21,981 nucleotides of DNA from Alphaproteobacteria bacterium (GCA_016763095.1 JAESUK010000052.1:1-21981), one strand, 5' to 3'. Shown: positions 7,724 to 15,758, counted from the first letter of the stretch. Program-made: numbers and translations. Notes: generated by a model from the sequence alone, not told the origin.

Positions 7724-9160
7724 TTATTCTTCTTCATTATGTAGAATAGGGCGGGATTGTGGACGATATTTTTCAGGGTCGATTTGTCCTGCCTTTTCGA
7801 AGAAGGCTGTATTACGACCGCCGTGCTTAGCCAAGTATAGTTGTGCATCGGCACGTTCCAATACTTGTGTAATTGTTTGGTCCCCACCGTCTATGACCAC
7901 GCCACCGATTGAAGTTGTTATACTCAGTGGTTCTGGGTGTGAGGTTTTAAAAGGCTGACTTGAAATGGAACGTCTAAGGCGTTCCGCAATAATGTGTGCT
8001 GTAGCTTCATCTGTATCAGGAAGGACAGCGACGAACTCTTCTCCACCAATTCTTGCTACAAGATCAAAGCTTCGGAGGTTATCAGTTAAACGTTTTGAGA
8101 AGGTTTTGAGAACTTCGTCCCCAACCCCATGCCCATAGGTGTCGTTTACAGCCTTGAAATGGTCAATATCGGTATAAATAACGCCAAGTGTTTTCCCCGA
8201 CGCTTTATTATTATCAATTAATTTTTGTAGATGAACTTCGAAGTAACGGCGGTTATAGAGTCCCGTGAGTGTATCAGTGAGTGCCATAGAGAGGCTGACT
8301 TCATAACTTGAGCGTAGTTTTTCTTGGAAACGTTTACGGCGAATTTGAGTGACCATGCGTGCCAGTAATTCCTGACGATCGATTGGGCGGACAATGTAAT
8401 CATGAGCTCCGATTTCAAGACCGCGTGCGATACGGTCAATATCATCCTCTCCACCAATCATCAAAATGGGCGTGTTTCTGGTTTTTTCGTTCGAGCGAAG
8501 ATGAGAGCAAAGTCTTATTCCATCTTCATTTTCAAGGTTTAAAGAGACTATAATTAGGTCGTATTTATTATCATTTGTTAGCTTTATAGCCTCCATTCCC
8601 GTTGGAACGGTTTGCATCGTGTGTCCTTGTGACTCTATGGTGTCTTTGATTTTTTTGATTTCGAAATCCATATCCTCAATGAGGAGGATGTTTGATTTCT
8701 CTATGCCTTCATTGGCGGTGTTGGACGTTTCTTGAATAACACCGAGTTGTGTTGCTGTTGTTTCGCGAGCGCGCCATTCATCAATGGCCATTTTCAAGCG
8801 CACAAGAGAGCGTACACGTGCCATAAGGGCTGTGTCGTTGACAGGTTTGCTTAGGAAGTCATCTGCACCACATTCGAGACCTTTGACGCGGTCTTGTGTG
8901 TCGGTGAGGGCTGTCACCATAACAACAGGGATATGAGCAATGTCTGGGTCGGCCTTCATACGTGTGCAGACCTCAAATCCATCCATACCAGGCATCATGA
9001 TATCCAGAAGGACAAGGTCAGGCATTGTTTCTTTGGTTTTTTGAAGCGCCTCTTCCCCACTCATCGCGGTTACAACTTCGTAATATTCACTAGTGAGTTT
9101 TGCTTCAAGCAGTTTTACGTTGGGAAGAATATCATCAACGACAAGAATACGTGCGGTCAT
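7724..9160 (-). CDS. pleD: Response regulator / diguanylate cyclase PleD
   Basis: 478 aa. First receiver domain with D9, D10 and phospho-acceptor D53 (VLLDIMMPGMDG). Second receiver-like domain at about 155-275 lacks the acceptor (SLNLENEDG where D is expected), as in Caulobacter PleD, where it serves dimer contacts. The C-terminal GGDEF domain has TDIDHFKAVNDTYGHGVGDE, the active-site loop GGEEF and an RSFD inhibitory site (RxxD) five residues before it. It makes cyclic di-GMP on phosphorylation and links polarity with the motile-to-sessile switch. Start ATG at 9158-9160 is set by homology (MTARILVVDD). An open frame runs further upstream through divK, but that is overlap. It begins 7 nt after the divK stop. 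Confidence 0.96.
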   Translation of the reverse strand: MTARILVVDDILPNVKLLEAKLTSEYYEVVTAMSGEEALQKTKETMPDLVLLDIMMPGMDGFEVCTRMKADPDIAHIPVVMVTALTDTQDRVKGLECGADDFLSKPVNDTALMARVRSLVRLKMAIDEWRARETTATQLGVIQETSNTANEGIEKSNILLIEDMDFEIKKIKDTIESQGHTMQTVPTGMEAIKLTNDNKYDLIIVSLNLENEDGIRLCSHLRSNEKTRNTPILMIGGEDDIDRIARGLEIGAHDYIVRPIDRQELLARMVTQIRRKRFQEKLRSSYEVSLSMALTDTLTGLYNRRYFEVHLQKLIDNNKASGKTLGVIYTDIDHFKAVNDTYGHGVGDEVLKTFSKRLTDNLRSFDLVARIGGEEFVAVLPDTDEATAHIIAERLRRSISSQPFKTSHPEPLSITTSIGGVVIDGGDQTITQVLERADAQLYLAKHGGRNTAFFEKAGQIDPEKYRPQSRPILHNEEE

Positions 9161-9167
9161 GGCTGTA

Positions 9168-9584
9168 TTATCTCTCTTCTTTTTTTGTCTTTGATTTTTC
9201 TTCTGATTCAGTACTTTGAGGGTCAAGGTACTTATTAACTGTTTCGATGAAAGAGACCACCGAAATAGGTTTTGAGAGGTAGTCTTCACATCCGCCATCT
9301 CTGATTTTTTGTTCATCGCCCTTCATTGCGAAAGCTGTGACAGCTATAATAGGGATTGCTTTGAGCTCAGGATCATCTTTGAGCCACTTTGTGATTTCAA
9401 GCCCTGATACTTCAGGAAGCTGGATATCCATAAGAATAAGATCAGGGTTTTCTGCCCGTGCTAAGTCTAAAACCTCAAAGCCATTACTTGTTTGTACGGA
9501 ATCAATCCCATGTGCTTCAAGCAAATCCCTGAAAAGCTTCATGTTCAGTTCGTTGTCCTCAACGATAAGAACTTTCTTATTCAT
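9168..9584 (-). CDS. divK: Single-domain response regulator DivK
   Basis: 138 aa. One receiver domain with E9/D10, phospho-acceptor D53 (LILMDIQLPEVSG), the Thr of AVTAFAMKGDE and the Lys of DYLSKPI. The ending SVVSFIETVNKYL is typical of DivK. A charged tail of about 16 residues (TESEEKSKTKKEER) extends past the usual end. In the alphaproteobacterial cell cycle it is phosphorylated and dephosphorylated by DivJ and PleC type kinases and acts on DivL/CckA and on PleD signalling. AGAGGG before the ATG lies inside the 3' end of eipB, and only 3 nt separate the two genes, so eipB-divK-pleD is one operon. Confidence 0.95.
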   Translation of the reverse strand: MNKKVLIVEDNELNMKLFRDLLEAHGIDSVQTSNGFEVLDLARAENPDLILMDIQLPEVSGLEITKWLKDDPELKAIPIIAVTAFAMKGDEQKIRDGGCEDYLSKPISVVSFIETVNKYLDPQSTESEEKSKTKKEER

Positions 9585-9587
9585 GAT

Positions 9588-10451
9588 TTAATGTACCCTC
9601 TTTGTTTGTTCTTTTATGCCACAATTTTCTTGAGGCAAATCTTCTATCGACCTTAGGCTCTGTGAAATGGTAAAACTACCGTAGTCTATCAGCATATAAG
9701 GTATAATACCACTGTTATGGATGTAGAGCATGATTTCATATTCAGCGAGTTCACTTTTGCTGTTTTGTTGAAAGAATGCAAGTTCGATTTTGTAGAGATC
9801 TTCCTCTGGTCTTGTGTGATGAAGGGAGTTTATCGCGGGAGATATAAACGCGCTGACTTCCATTGGTCCTTGATCATCGCTTCCATCAAAGAGAGAAAGG
9901 GTGATGTATTTTTTGCCTTGTTGTGCGGCTTTGAGAAGTTGCGCTGTGTGCTGTATTGGCAATAATGTATTGGGTGACATTGAGAGGTTGTTTGTTTGAG
10001 GTTTAGAGTATTCAACCGTCATCAAGTCTTTGTTTGTCTTCTTTGTAAGAAGATGCCCATTAATTTCTTCATATATATTTCCGTTTTTCTTACGGGTTGA
10101 GAGAAATTGAAAGTCTTGTCCGTCATAGGATTCATATGTTGAAATCACACTTGTCATTTTTAAGCGTGGGGTATCATTGTAATCGTAAAACAATGTGAAA
10201 CGATGATCTGTGATCCATCCTGTACATGTTGTTGCAAGAGAGAAATACATTTCCCCCTCAATGTTTATAAGCCGTCCATCTGAGTTTATTTTTTTAAGGC
10301 GGATGTCATACAGTGCTTTGTGCGGGGCGATGGTTGTGCCCGATTCCTTCTCTAGCTTAGACGGATTTGTAGAGACGACAAAGCTGTGTGCCAGAGTTGG
10401 TATACATATAATGCAATATAAGCATAAGATTAAGGTATGAAGCTTTGTCAT
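9588..10451 (-). CDS. eipB: EipB/DUF1849 periplasmic envelope-integrity protein
   Basis: 287 aa with a Sec signal peptide (MTKLHTLILCLYCIICIPTLAHS). Family landmarks follow in order: IAPHKALYDIRL at about 42-52, the first conserved Cys C76 in TTCTGWITDHRF, LPIQHTAQLLKAAQQG, SLFDGSD, and YEIMLYIHNSGIIPYMLIDYGSFTI. A final Cys C277 in ENCG pairs with C76 in the Brucella protein. EipB is a periplasmic spiral beta protein needed for envelope integrity in alphaproteobacteria. It is the first gene of the eipB-divK-pleD operon. The link to DUF1849 is by recalled motif pattern, not alignment. Confidence 0.82.
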   Translation of the reverse strand: MTKLHTLILCLYCIICIPTLAHSFVVSTNPSKLEKESGTTIAPHKALYDIRLKKINSDGRLINIEGEMYFSLATTCTGWITDHRFTLFYDYNDTPRLKMTSVISTYESYDGQDFQFLSTRKKNGNIYEEINGHLLTKKTNKDLMTVEYSKPQTNNLSMSPNTLLPIQHTAQLLKAAQQGKKYITLSLFDGSDDQGPMEVSAFISPAINSLHHTRPEEDLYKIELAFFQQNSKSELAEYEIMLYIHNSGIIPYMLIDYGSFTISQSLRSIEDLPQENCGIKEQTKRVH

Positions 10452-10673
10452 GTGTGTTTTTGTTTTTTTACCAGATTAAATTAACTCTATCACTCTTCTT
10501 TTAGTTCATGAAAGTAAAGATATCGTAAAAATATGAGCAAAAACTGCCGATGGGGCACTTTTGTCGTGGTTGTTTTTTCTGGCTGTTTTTTAAGAGTTTG
10601 TTTTTAAACGATTTGTTGTTGGCATGATCTTAGCTACTTATGTTGGTGAGATTAAATAAAAATGATTTAAGAG
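10452..10673. other. Divergent intergenic region between eipB and the GGDEF-like gene
   Basis: 222 nt that must hold both promoters. For the plus-strand gene TGGCATG at 10620-10626 and TAGCT at 10631-10635 keep the GG-N10-GC spacing of a sigma54 -24/-12 element, with one mismatch (TAGC for TTGC). No convincing sigma70 pair was found for either side. T-rich runs dominate the rest. Confidence 0.35.
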
Positions 10674-11324
10674 ATGAGACTACATAATATGGATACTACT
10701 AAGCCAACTTCTTTTTTGAATATCAATGATGCAGAAACTGTAAAAAGGGTTTTGTTGAATATAGAAGCGCAAACCAGTCACATACGTCGGAAGTTAGAAC
10801 GGTTAAGAGAGAGGGTTTCCGTTCCTAATCCTAGATTTGAAGGGCTTGATCCCGTGACGGGGTTGTCTGATCGCGCAGGATTTTATCATTTATTTGACGC
10901 ACAATGCATACGTATTAGAAACAATGAGAGCTGGGGAGGGACGCTTGTTCTTGCCGATATAGATAATTACGAGAATATTAGAAGTGTTCACGGACAGTAT
11001 GTTCTGTCCCTATGTTTAAAGCAGGTTGCAAACATTTTATTGTCTGATCTGTCCCATGAATCTGACACTGCTTATCTTGGACGTGGAGAGTTTGTTGCCC
11101 TTATTCCAGATCAGCACAAGGAAGCGATTATAGATGAAGCGCAGTATTTGAGATCAAAGCTCGATAGGATTTCTTTTCAGTGGAACGATCGCTTTGTGAA
11201 TGTGAAATCAAGTATAGGTGTCCACTCGTATAATGCATCGGATTGTATGGAGAGGTTGCTCTTTGAGCATAGTAGTGCATCTTTTAAGGGTGTCAAAAAT
11301 TTACGACACGGAGGTAGTGTCTAA
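10674..11324 (+). CDS. GGDEF-fold protein with degenerate active site
   Basis: 216 aa. A short helical N-terminus (about 20-50, heptad-like, rich in Arg and Glu) precedes a single GGDEF-type domain: DPVTGLSDRAGF for the usual DxLTGLxNRxxF, LADIDNYENIRSVHGQYV for DIDxFKxINDxxGH, and LGRGEFVALIPD for the GGDEF loop. The loop is GRGEF, the guanine-contacting Asn of the ND motif is Arg, and the Asp of the GD that follows is lost. Diguanylate cyclase activity is therefore unlikely; a GTP-binding or protein-docking role is more probable. No RxxD inhibitory site. It is divergent from the eipB-divK-pleD operon. The start is uncertain: ATG 10674 has AAGAG directly against it, and ATG 10689 is the alternative. 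Confidence 0.75.
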   Translation: MRLHNMDTTKPTSFLNINDAETVKRVLLNIEAQTSHIRRKLERLRERVSVPNPRFEGLDPVTGLSDRAGFYHLFDAQCIRIRNNESWGGTLVLADIDNYENIRSVHGQYVLSLCLKQVANILLSDLSHESDTAYLGRGEFVALIPDQHKEAIIDEAQYLRSKLDRISFQWNDRFVNVKSSIGVHSYNASDCMERLLFEHSSASFKGVKNLRHGGSV

Positions 11325-11388
11325 GCGTTTTATAACAGCATAATGCCTTGGTGTCCTAACCCTAATGAGGCATTTGTTTTCCCCAACT

Positions 11389-11430
11389 GACCCAGCTTCC
11401 TATGTTATGTAGGTTGTTGGGTCTTTTTCT
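11389..11430 (+). terminator. Intrinsic terminator after the GGDEF-like gene
   Basis: Outer stem GACCCAGC (11389-11396) with GTTGGGTC (11416-11423), one G-U pair, inner stem CCTA/TAGG, then TTTTTCTTTG. Located 65 nt past the stop codon. Confidence 0.82.
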
Positions 11431-11487
11431 TTGTTTATTTTACATATATATGATATTGTTTTTTTTAAAATTACGGAGTGATGAAAA

Positions 11488-12159
11488 TTGAACGTATCAG
11501 AATTATTCAAACGTTTGGCAAAATTACCGAGCGTTCTCAAAGCTGCTTTCGATGATGACCATAAAGAAGGTGTGTTGTCGCTTCCCCCTGTCCGTATTCT
11601 TGTTGATGCCAATATGGGTAGACGAGATGTTGAGGATATTGATTCCTTCTTTGGTGGTGAATGTACGTTGGATATGATTGGGCGGGTATATGATACAAAT
11701 GCTTCTGACCCAAGAGTGTATAGTTTTGCATGCGAGCGCGGGTATGACCTTATTTTTACACATGATGCAAAAATCATGTTTGATGATGATTTGTGTACTG
11801 TCGTGAATAGGTCATTCTTAAACGGAGATGAGAAGAAAGTGCCTGTTGTTGCATTTACAACTGAGGTGTCCTTTCAAGATGTCCTTGGTGATTTTGGAGA
11901 TCAAATTTTGGATTTGGGGCGTAATAAAACTATGGCTGTTCTTGATACAAGAGATGTTCCTGATCATAGAAATATAACAGGTACGCGTGATCCAGAAATT
12001 ACAAAGTATGTGCCCTATATTAAACGTTACCGTGATAAAGCGGGGAAGAATGCTCCGTCAGTCGTAGAGGGGGATGAGTCACCTGAGACGCCTGCTAAAG
12101 GGAAGTGGCTTCGAGAATATATAAAAAAACAGGCAGAGCAAAAGAAGTTTGATCTTTAA
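11488..12159 (+). CDS. PIN-like (Mut7-C/DUF5615-type) putative nuclease
   Basis: 223 aa from a TTG start at 11488, chosen because ACGGAG lies 9 nt upstream; the nearby ATG at 11481 is in another frame that stops after 24 codons. The core RILVDANM (D40), NASDPRVYSFACERGYDLIFTHDA (D74, D93) matches PIN-like domains of the DUF5615/Mut7-C kind, in which these acidic residues bind metal. It is longer than the usual ~110 aa: about 35 residues precede the core and a Lys-rich tail follows (GKWLREYIKKQAEQKKF). Such proteins are often toxins with a DUF433-like antitoxin, but no partner is visible on either side, so a stand-alone RNA-processing role is equally possible. Its stop overlaps the stop of the converging MBOAT gene. 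Confidence 0.65.
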   Translation: MNVSELFKRLAKLPSVLKAAFDDDHKEGVLSLPPVRILVDANMGRRDVEDIDSFFGGECTLDMIGRVYDTNASDPRVYSFACERGYDLIFTHDAKIMFDDDLCTVVNRSFLNGDEKKVPVVAFTTEVSFQDVLGDFGDQILDLGRNKTMAVLDTRDVPDHRNITGTRDPEITKYVPYIKRYRDKAGKNAPSVVEGDESPETPAKGKWLREYIKKQAEQKKFDL

Positions 12160-13541
12160 AACTGGAAGTAAATAAAGGGTTGATACCCTGCGGGATGAAA
12201 GAGAAGGATAAGAGGTACTGCCATTCCTAACAGCCCAGAAAAAATAGGCGCAGAGAGGCTTACAAGTTTTTGTTCAAGCTGTGCTTTCCTCCAGATGAAA
12301 TGAAGTCCAAGTAACCCCACCAATATAAAGATATATAAATCTCCCAAGATTTGTGTCCCAGCATCCCCGATTAGAGTATAGCTTTTTGCCATGCTTAGGG
12401 CTGTGGTGATGTCGTTTGCTCGGAAGAAAATCCAACATGCGCTGACGATATAGAATGTGATCGCCCAGCTGAGTAGTGCTGGAATCTTTGGGGCCTTGAG
12501 TTTGTGCCAGAGATGGTTGATGCTTAGGGCTAACCCATGGATAAGCCCCCATATTACGAAAGTCCATGCGGCGCCATGCCATAAGCCCCCCAACACCATT
12601 GTGAGCATCAAGTTACGGTAGCGTATCAACTCGCCTTTACGGTTGCCACCAAGCGAGATGTATAGATAATCCCTTAACCACGTGGAAAGTGATATGTGCC
12701 AGCGTTTCCAGAACCCTATGATGCTTGTTGCAAGATATGGTGCATCGAAGTTTTTCGCGAGCTTAAAGCCCAATAATCCAGCGATGGCGATGGCCATATC
12801 TGTGTAGCCAGAGAAGTCACAATAGATTTGAATTGTGTAGAGCAGGTTGGCGGTAATGATTGAAAGATGGGTGTAGCTGTCTGGGTCGGAAAATACTTGA
12901 TCAATGGTGAATGCAAGGTTATCTGAGATAACAGTTTTTTTAATAAATCCGACAAGAAAGAGAAGTAGGCAAGCCTTGACGGGGATACTGCTCCAAAGAT
13001 GTTTGGTTTTAAGTTGCGGGAGGAAGTCTTTGGCGCGGACGATTGGTCCTGCCACTAACTGTGGGAAGAATGCAACAAACAAGGCAAAGTCGAAGATGTC
13101 CTTTTGCGGCTTTAACTTCTTGCGATAAATATCAAGTGTATAGCTGAGGGTCTGGAAGGTATAAAAGCTAATCCCGACAGGTAGTATGATGTTCAATGTT
13201 GTGTGGTTGAGTGTTAGGTCAAATGTACTTGCTAAGTCGATTGCGCTTTCCACAAAGAAGTTGAAATATTTGAATATCCCAAGAAATCCTAAATTTACAA
13301 TAAGGCTTATTATAACGTAGCTTTTTTTCTTGGCTCTGTTGTTCTCTATGCGCTGTCCTATAACGAAATCCACGATTGTCGAGAGTAGAATTAGTCCCAG
13401 AAAACGCCAGTCCCACGCAGCATAGAAAAGGTAACTTCCCCCAAGAAGAAAGAGTTTACGTCCCTTATGCCATGGCATAGCCCAGTATATGGCGAAGATG
13501 AGGGCAAAGAATATGAGGAAGCGAGGTTCTACGAATAACAT
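12156..13541 (-). CDS. MBOAT-family O-acyltransferase (AlgI/DltB-like)
   Basis: 461 aa, polytopic, with about ten hydrophobic segments. The core carries LPVGISFYTFQTLSYTLDIYR (about 120-140), FFPQLVAGPIVRA, IQIYCDFSGYTDMAIA, FWKRWHISLSTWLRDYLYISLGGNR and GGLWHGAAWTFVIWGLIHG, with the catalytic-type His at H322 and another at H335. These are the marks of AlgI-type proteins, which pass acetyl groups across the inner membrane for O-acetylation of exported polysaccharide. AGGAGG 7 nt before the ATG sits in the last codons of the SGNH-like gene, whose TAA directly touches this ATG, so the two are translationally coupled. No polysaccharide synthesis genes are nearby, so the acceptor is unknown. Confidence 0.93.
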   Translation of the reverse strand: MLFVEPRFLIFFALIFAIYWAMPWHKGRKLFLLGGSYLFYAAWDWRFLGLILLSTIVDFVIGQRIENNRAKKKSYVIISLIVNLGFLGIFKYFNFFVESAIDLASTFDLTLNHTTLNIILPVGISFYTFQTLSYTLDIYRKKLKPQKDIFDFALFVAFFPQLVAGPIVRAKDFLPQLKTKHLWSSIPVKACLLLFLVGFIKKTVISDNLAFTIDQVFSDPDSYTHLSIITANLLYTIQIYCDFSGYTDMAIAIAGLLGFKLAKNFDAPYLATSIIGFWKRWHISLSTWLRDYLYISLGGNRKGELIRYRNLMLTMVLGGLWHGAAWTFVIWGLIHGLALSINHLWHKLKAPKIPALLSWAITFYIVSACWIFFRANDITTALSMAKSYTLIGDAGTQILGDLYIFILVGLLGLHFIWRKAQLEQKLVSLSAPIFSGLLGMAVPLILLFHPAGYQPFIYFQF

Positions 13542-14644
13542 TTAAACGCCTCCTGTCTCTGTGGTGTGGGCGAACTTAGGGCAGGTGCTTTCATATAAGC
13601 GCCGTCCAATGTCTTGTGACATGATCCGCGCACCTTCTTGGTTTAGGTGATATGGGTCGAACCAATATTTACTGTTCCATAGCATTGGCATTTGTCTAGG
13701 ATCGTTATAATTAAGGGTATAAGTGGCTTTTCCAAGTGTTTTAACAAGGCTGTTGTTTTCACTTATGCGATTGGGGAGGGGGGCGACATAGAATCCTGCT
13801 TGGATATTATATTGTGTAATTTTATTGAGTTGTTGCTTTATAATTGTTGCACGAGGCTTTGCGGAGAAGGGAGACGGTTTTATCTTTTGCTTTAGAATGT
13901 TTCTGAGTTTCTTGTCGAATTGCGCAACTTGCGCCAAGAAGTTCTTATGAACAATAGAAGCGCGTTTGTTTGTCCCTAAGTTATCTTCAAGCACCTTAAA
14001 GCCCCCGCGTTTTTCAAAAGTTTGCACTTCTTCTGAAATAGCTATGTTTTGTTCGGTTAGCGTTGCATCATATGAGTTTGAGAATATTTTTCGACTGAGT
14101 AACCCGATGTTAAGTGCACCATATGCTGTGCTATAGACGTTTATGGCAGATCTATAGAGCTTTTTTTGCCATGATTCTTGGTATGACCATATATTTTCAA
14201 AACGTCTCGTAGTTATATCTGTTCCAGAGAGCATTTGTGTACGTCTGGATCGTGCCTGATCGAGATGTTGCAGTCCTGTCAGAGGTTCATCAAGGATAAT
14301 CATTTGGAAGTTATTGTTGGGAATATTTAAGATTTCAGAGAGGAGATAATCGCTTTCCTCTAGTGTTAGGTTTGCAAAGCCCATATTGAAGACTCGTAGG
14401 GCGCATCCTCTGTCTTGAAGTTGCCCTTCAATAGTGCGACTGTCGATCATGCGATGGGTGCGACTGCTTCCTAAAAAGATAATGCTGTAATCCTGTGCAT
14501 TCTTCTTAAGGTAGTTAAGTTTGGCTGTTCTAGTCCTAAATCTATCGGAGGGCGCGGGATGATTTGGTTTATAGTGAATACGGCAATGCAAAAACCCACC
14601 ATGAAAATGGCTGTGTACTTTAATGTTGTGATTGTTTTTTGCAT
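13542..14644 (-). CDS. SGNH-like acetyltransferase partner, apparently frameshifted
   Basis: The body (stop at 13542) carries IIFLGSSRTHRMID for the catalytic Ser block and FDPYHLNQEGA as the DxxH block near the C-terminus, the layout of AlgJ/AlgX/DUF1574-like SGNH proteins that finish polysaccharide O-acetylation with an MBOAT partner. That frame has no ATG or signal sequence: its only start is a TTG at 14591 followed by unconvincing residues. The missing anchor lies in the adjacent frame, MQKTITTLKYTAIFMVGFCIAVF onward from ATG 14644 (or GTG 14665), a fine N-terminal membrane segment ending in NQIIPRPP. Joining the two frames near 14546-14558 restores NQIIPRPSDRFRTRTAKL. One base appears to be missing in a run of three G. 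This is either an assembly error or a real disruption. Confidence 0.7.
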
Positions 14645-14724
14645 TTTTTTATATGGTGGCTTCACTTTTTATTCGTTAGTGTTTATTCTAAGTAAATTAT
14701 TTAAAAATACAAAGCATTATAAAC

Positions 14725-15519
14725 ATGGCTCAATTTGCACTCCCTAAGAATTCAAAAATCAAAACAGGTCAACTGACGGACGCGTCGGATGGTGCCAAGA
14801 ATAGTAAGATATTTAAGGTTTACCGTTATGACCCTGAGACGGGTGAAAATCCGCGTTGGGATAAATATAAAATTGACCTTAGTAAATGTGGTCCAATGAT
14901 GTTGGATGCCATTATCTATATTAAAGATAAGGTTGATAGTACCTTAACATTCCGTCGTTCATGCCGTGAAGGAATTTGTGGTTCGTGTGCGATGAATATT
15001 GATGGGACTAATACGCTTGCGTGTTTGAAGGCAATTGATGATGTAAAAGGCGACGTTCAAATTTCTCCTCTGCCACATATGCCTGTTGTCAAAGATTTGG
15101 TTCCAGATGTTAACCATGTGTATGCGCAATATGCGTCGATTGAGCCATGGTTGAAGACGGATTCACCTACACCGACAAAAGAAAGGTTGCAGTCTTCTCA
15201 TGATGCGCAATTGCTTAATGGCGCAGATGGTCATGGACCTGCCATGTGTATTTTGTGCTTTTGCTGTTCGACATCTTGCCCGAGTTACTGGTGGAATGGT
15301 GATAAGTTTCTTGGCCCTGCGATTTTGCTTCAAGCGTATCGTTGGATTACAGATACACGTGATGAGGCAACGGGTGAACGTTTAGACGCGCTTGAAGACC
15401 CATTTAAGCTGTACCGTTGTCATACAATTATGAATTGTACGAATACGTGCCCTAAGGGGCTTAATCCTGCGAAAGCAATTGCAGAGATTAAGAAGCAAAT
15501 GATTACACGCCAATGTTAA
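14725..15519 (+). CDS. sdhB: Succinate dehydrogenase iron-sulfur subunit
   Basis: 264 aa. The N-terminal ferredoxin domain has the 2Fe-2S ligands in SCREGICGSCAMNIDGTNTLAC. The C-terminal domain has the 4Fe-4S motif CILCFCCSTSCPSYW and the 3Fe-4S motif CHTIMNCTNTCPKGLNPAKAI. It carries electrons from the SdhA flavin to quinone in complex II. Only 59 nt separate it from the divergent SGNH-like gene, and no sdhC, sdhD or sdhA lies upstream, so it is transcribed alone here. TTGTGA (14626-14631) and TTATAT (14649-14654) with a 17-bp spacer is a weak candidate promoter. No clear Shine-Dalgarno sequence precedes the ATG. Confidence 0.96.
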   Translation: MAQFALPKNSKIKTGQLTDASDGAKNSKIFKVYRYDPETGENPRWDKYKIDLSKCGPMMLDAIIYIKDKVDSTLTFRRSCREGICGSCAMNIDGTNTLACLKAIDDVKGDVQISPLPHMPVVKDLVPDVNHVYAQYASIEPWLKTDSPTPTKERLQSSHDAQLLNGADGHGPAMCILCFCCSTSCPSYWWNGDKFLGPAILLQAYRWITDTRDEATGERLDALEDPFKLYRCHTIMNCTNTCPKGLNPAKAIAEIKKQMITRQC

Positions 15520-15550
15520 TTGTATATATAGTTATCCAAAAGGAGATGTC

Positions 15551-15679
15551 ATGAAAAAGATTTTAATTGTATTGAGCCTATGTGCTCTTGGCGGAGCGCT
15601 CAGCGCGTGTGCAAACACACTAGACGGCGCGGGACGTGATATCTCTAAAGCGGGCGAAACGATTCAAAGAACGTTTTAA
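15551..15679 (+). CDS. Entericidin-like small lipoprotein
   Basis: 42 aa. A lipoprotein signal peptide MKKILIVLSLCALGGA ends in the lipobox LSAC, with C20 as the lipidated Cys. The mature part is short and polar, ANTLDGAGRDISKAGETI, the pattern of the entericidin A/B family (Nt..GaGkDi..aGeai). In enteric bacteria these are tiny membrane lipoproteins tied to stationary-phase lysis; in alphaproteobacteria they are common and mostly unstudied. AGGAGAT lies 6 nt upstream of the ATG. It follows sdhB after 31 nt and may share its message; a hairpin follows its stop. Confidence 0.88.
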   Translation: MKKILIVLSLCALGGALSACANTLDGAGRDISKAGETIQRTF

Positions 15680-15697
15680 TAGAGGTCTGTAATAATG

Positions 15698-15730
15698 AAG
15701 GCGTTTTTATAAAAAAATGCTTTCTATTTT
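15698..15730 (+). terminator. Probable terminator after the entericidin-like gene
   Basis: Stem AAGGCGTTTTT with AAAAATGCTTT (11 pairs including two G-U; 15698-15708 with 15713-15723), loop of 4, then CTATTTT. AT-rich, so of moderate strength. Confidence 0.5.
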
Positions 15731-15758
15731 AGGGAAACTGTTTTATTAAGTTTCCTAA
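15729..15758 (+). other. Hairpin upstream of secE
   Basis: TTAGGGAAACT (15729-15739) pairs with AGTTTCCTAA (15749-15758), 10 pairs and one bulged G, 9-nt loop. No U-tract follows. A weak -10-like TATAAA lies at 15770-15775 with no good -35. The rest of the 177-nt gap to secE shows no tRNA gene. Confidence 0.4.

Noticed and set aside
9161..9316. N-terminal extension of pleD overlapping divK (start at 9316)
   Set aside because: PleD proteins begin at MTARILVVDD and divK codes in the other frame there; the extension has no family resemblance.
11488..12159. Toxin-antitoxin pair around the PIN-like protein
   Set aside because: No small antitoxin-type gene lies on either side; the upstream gap ends in a terminator and the downstream gene is convergent MBOAT.
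14541..14600. Programmed -1 frameshifting in the SGNH-like gene
   Set aside because: No X-XXY-YYZ heptamer in the right phase and no obvious stimulatory stem; a missing base is simpler. Kept only as a remote option.
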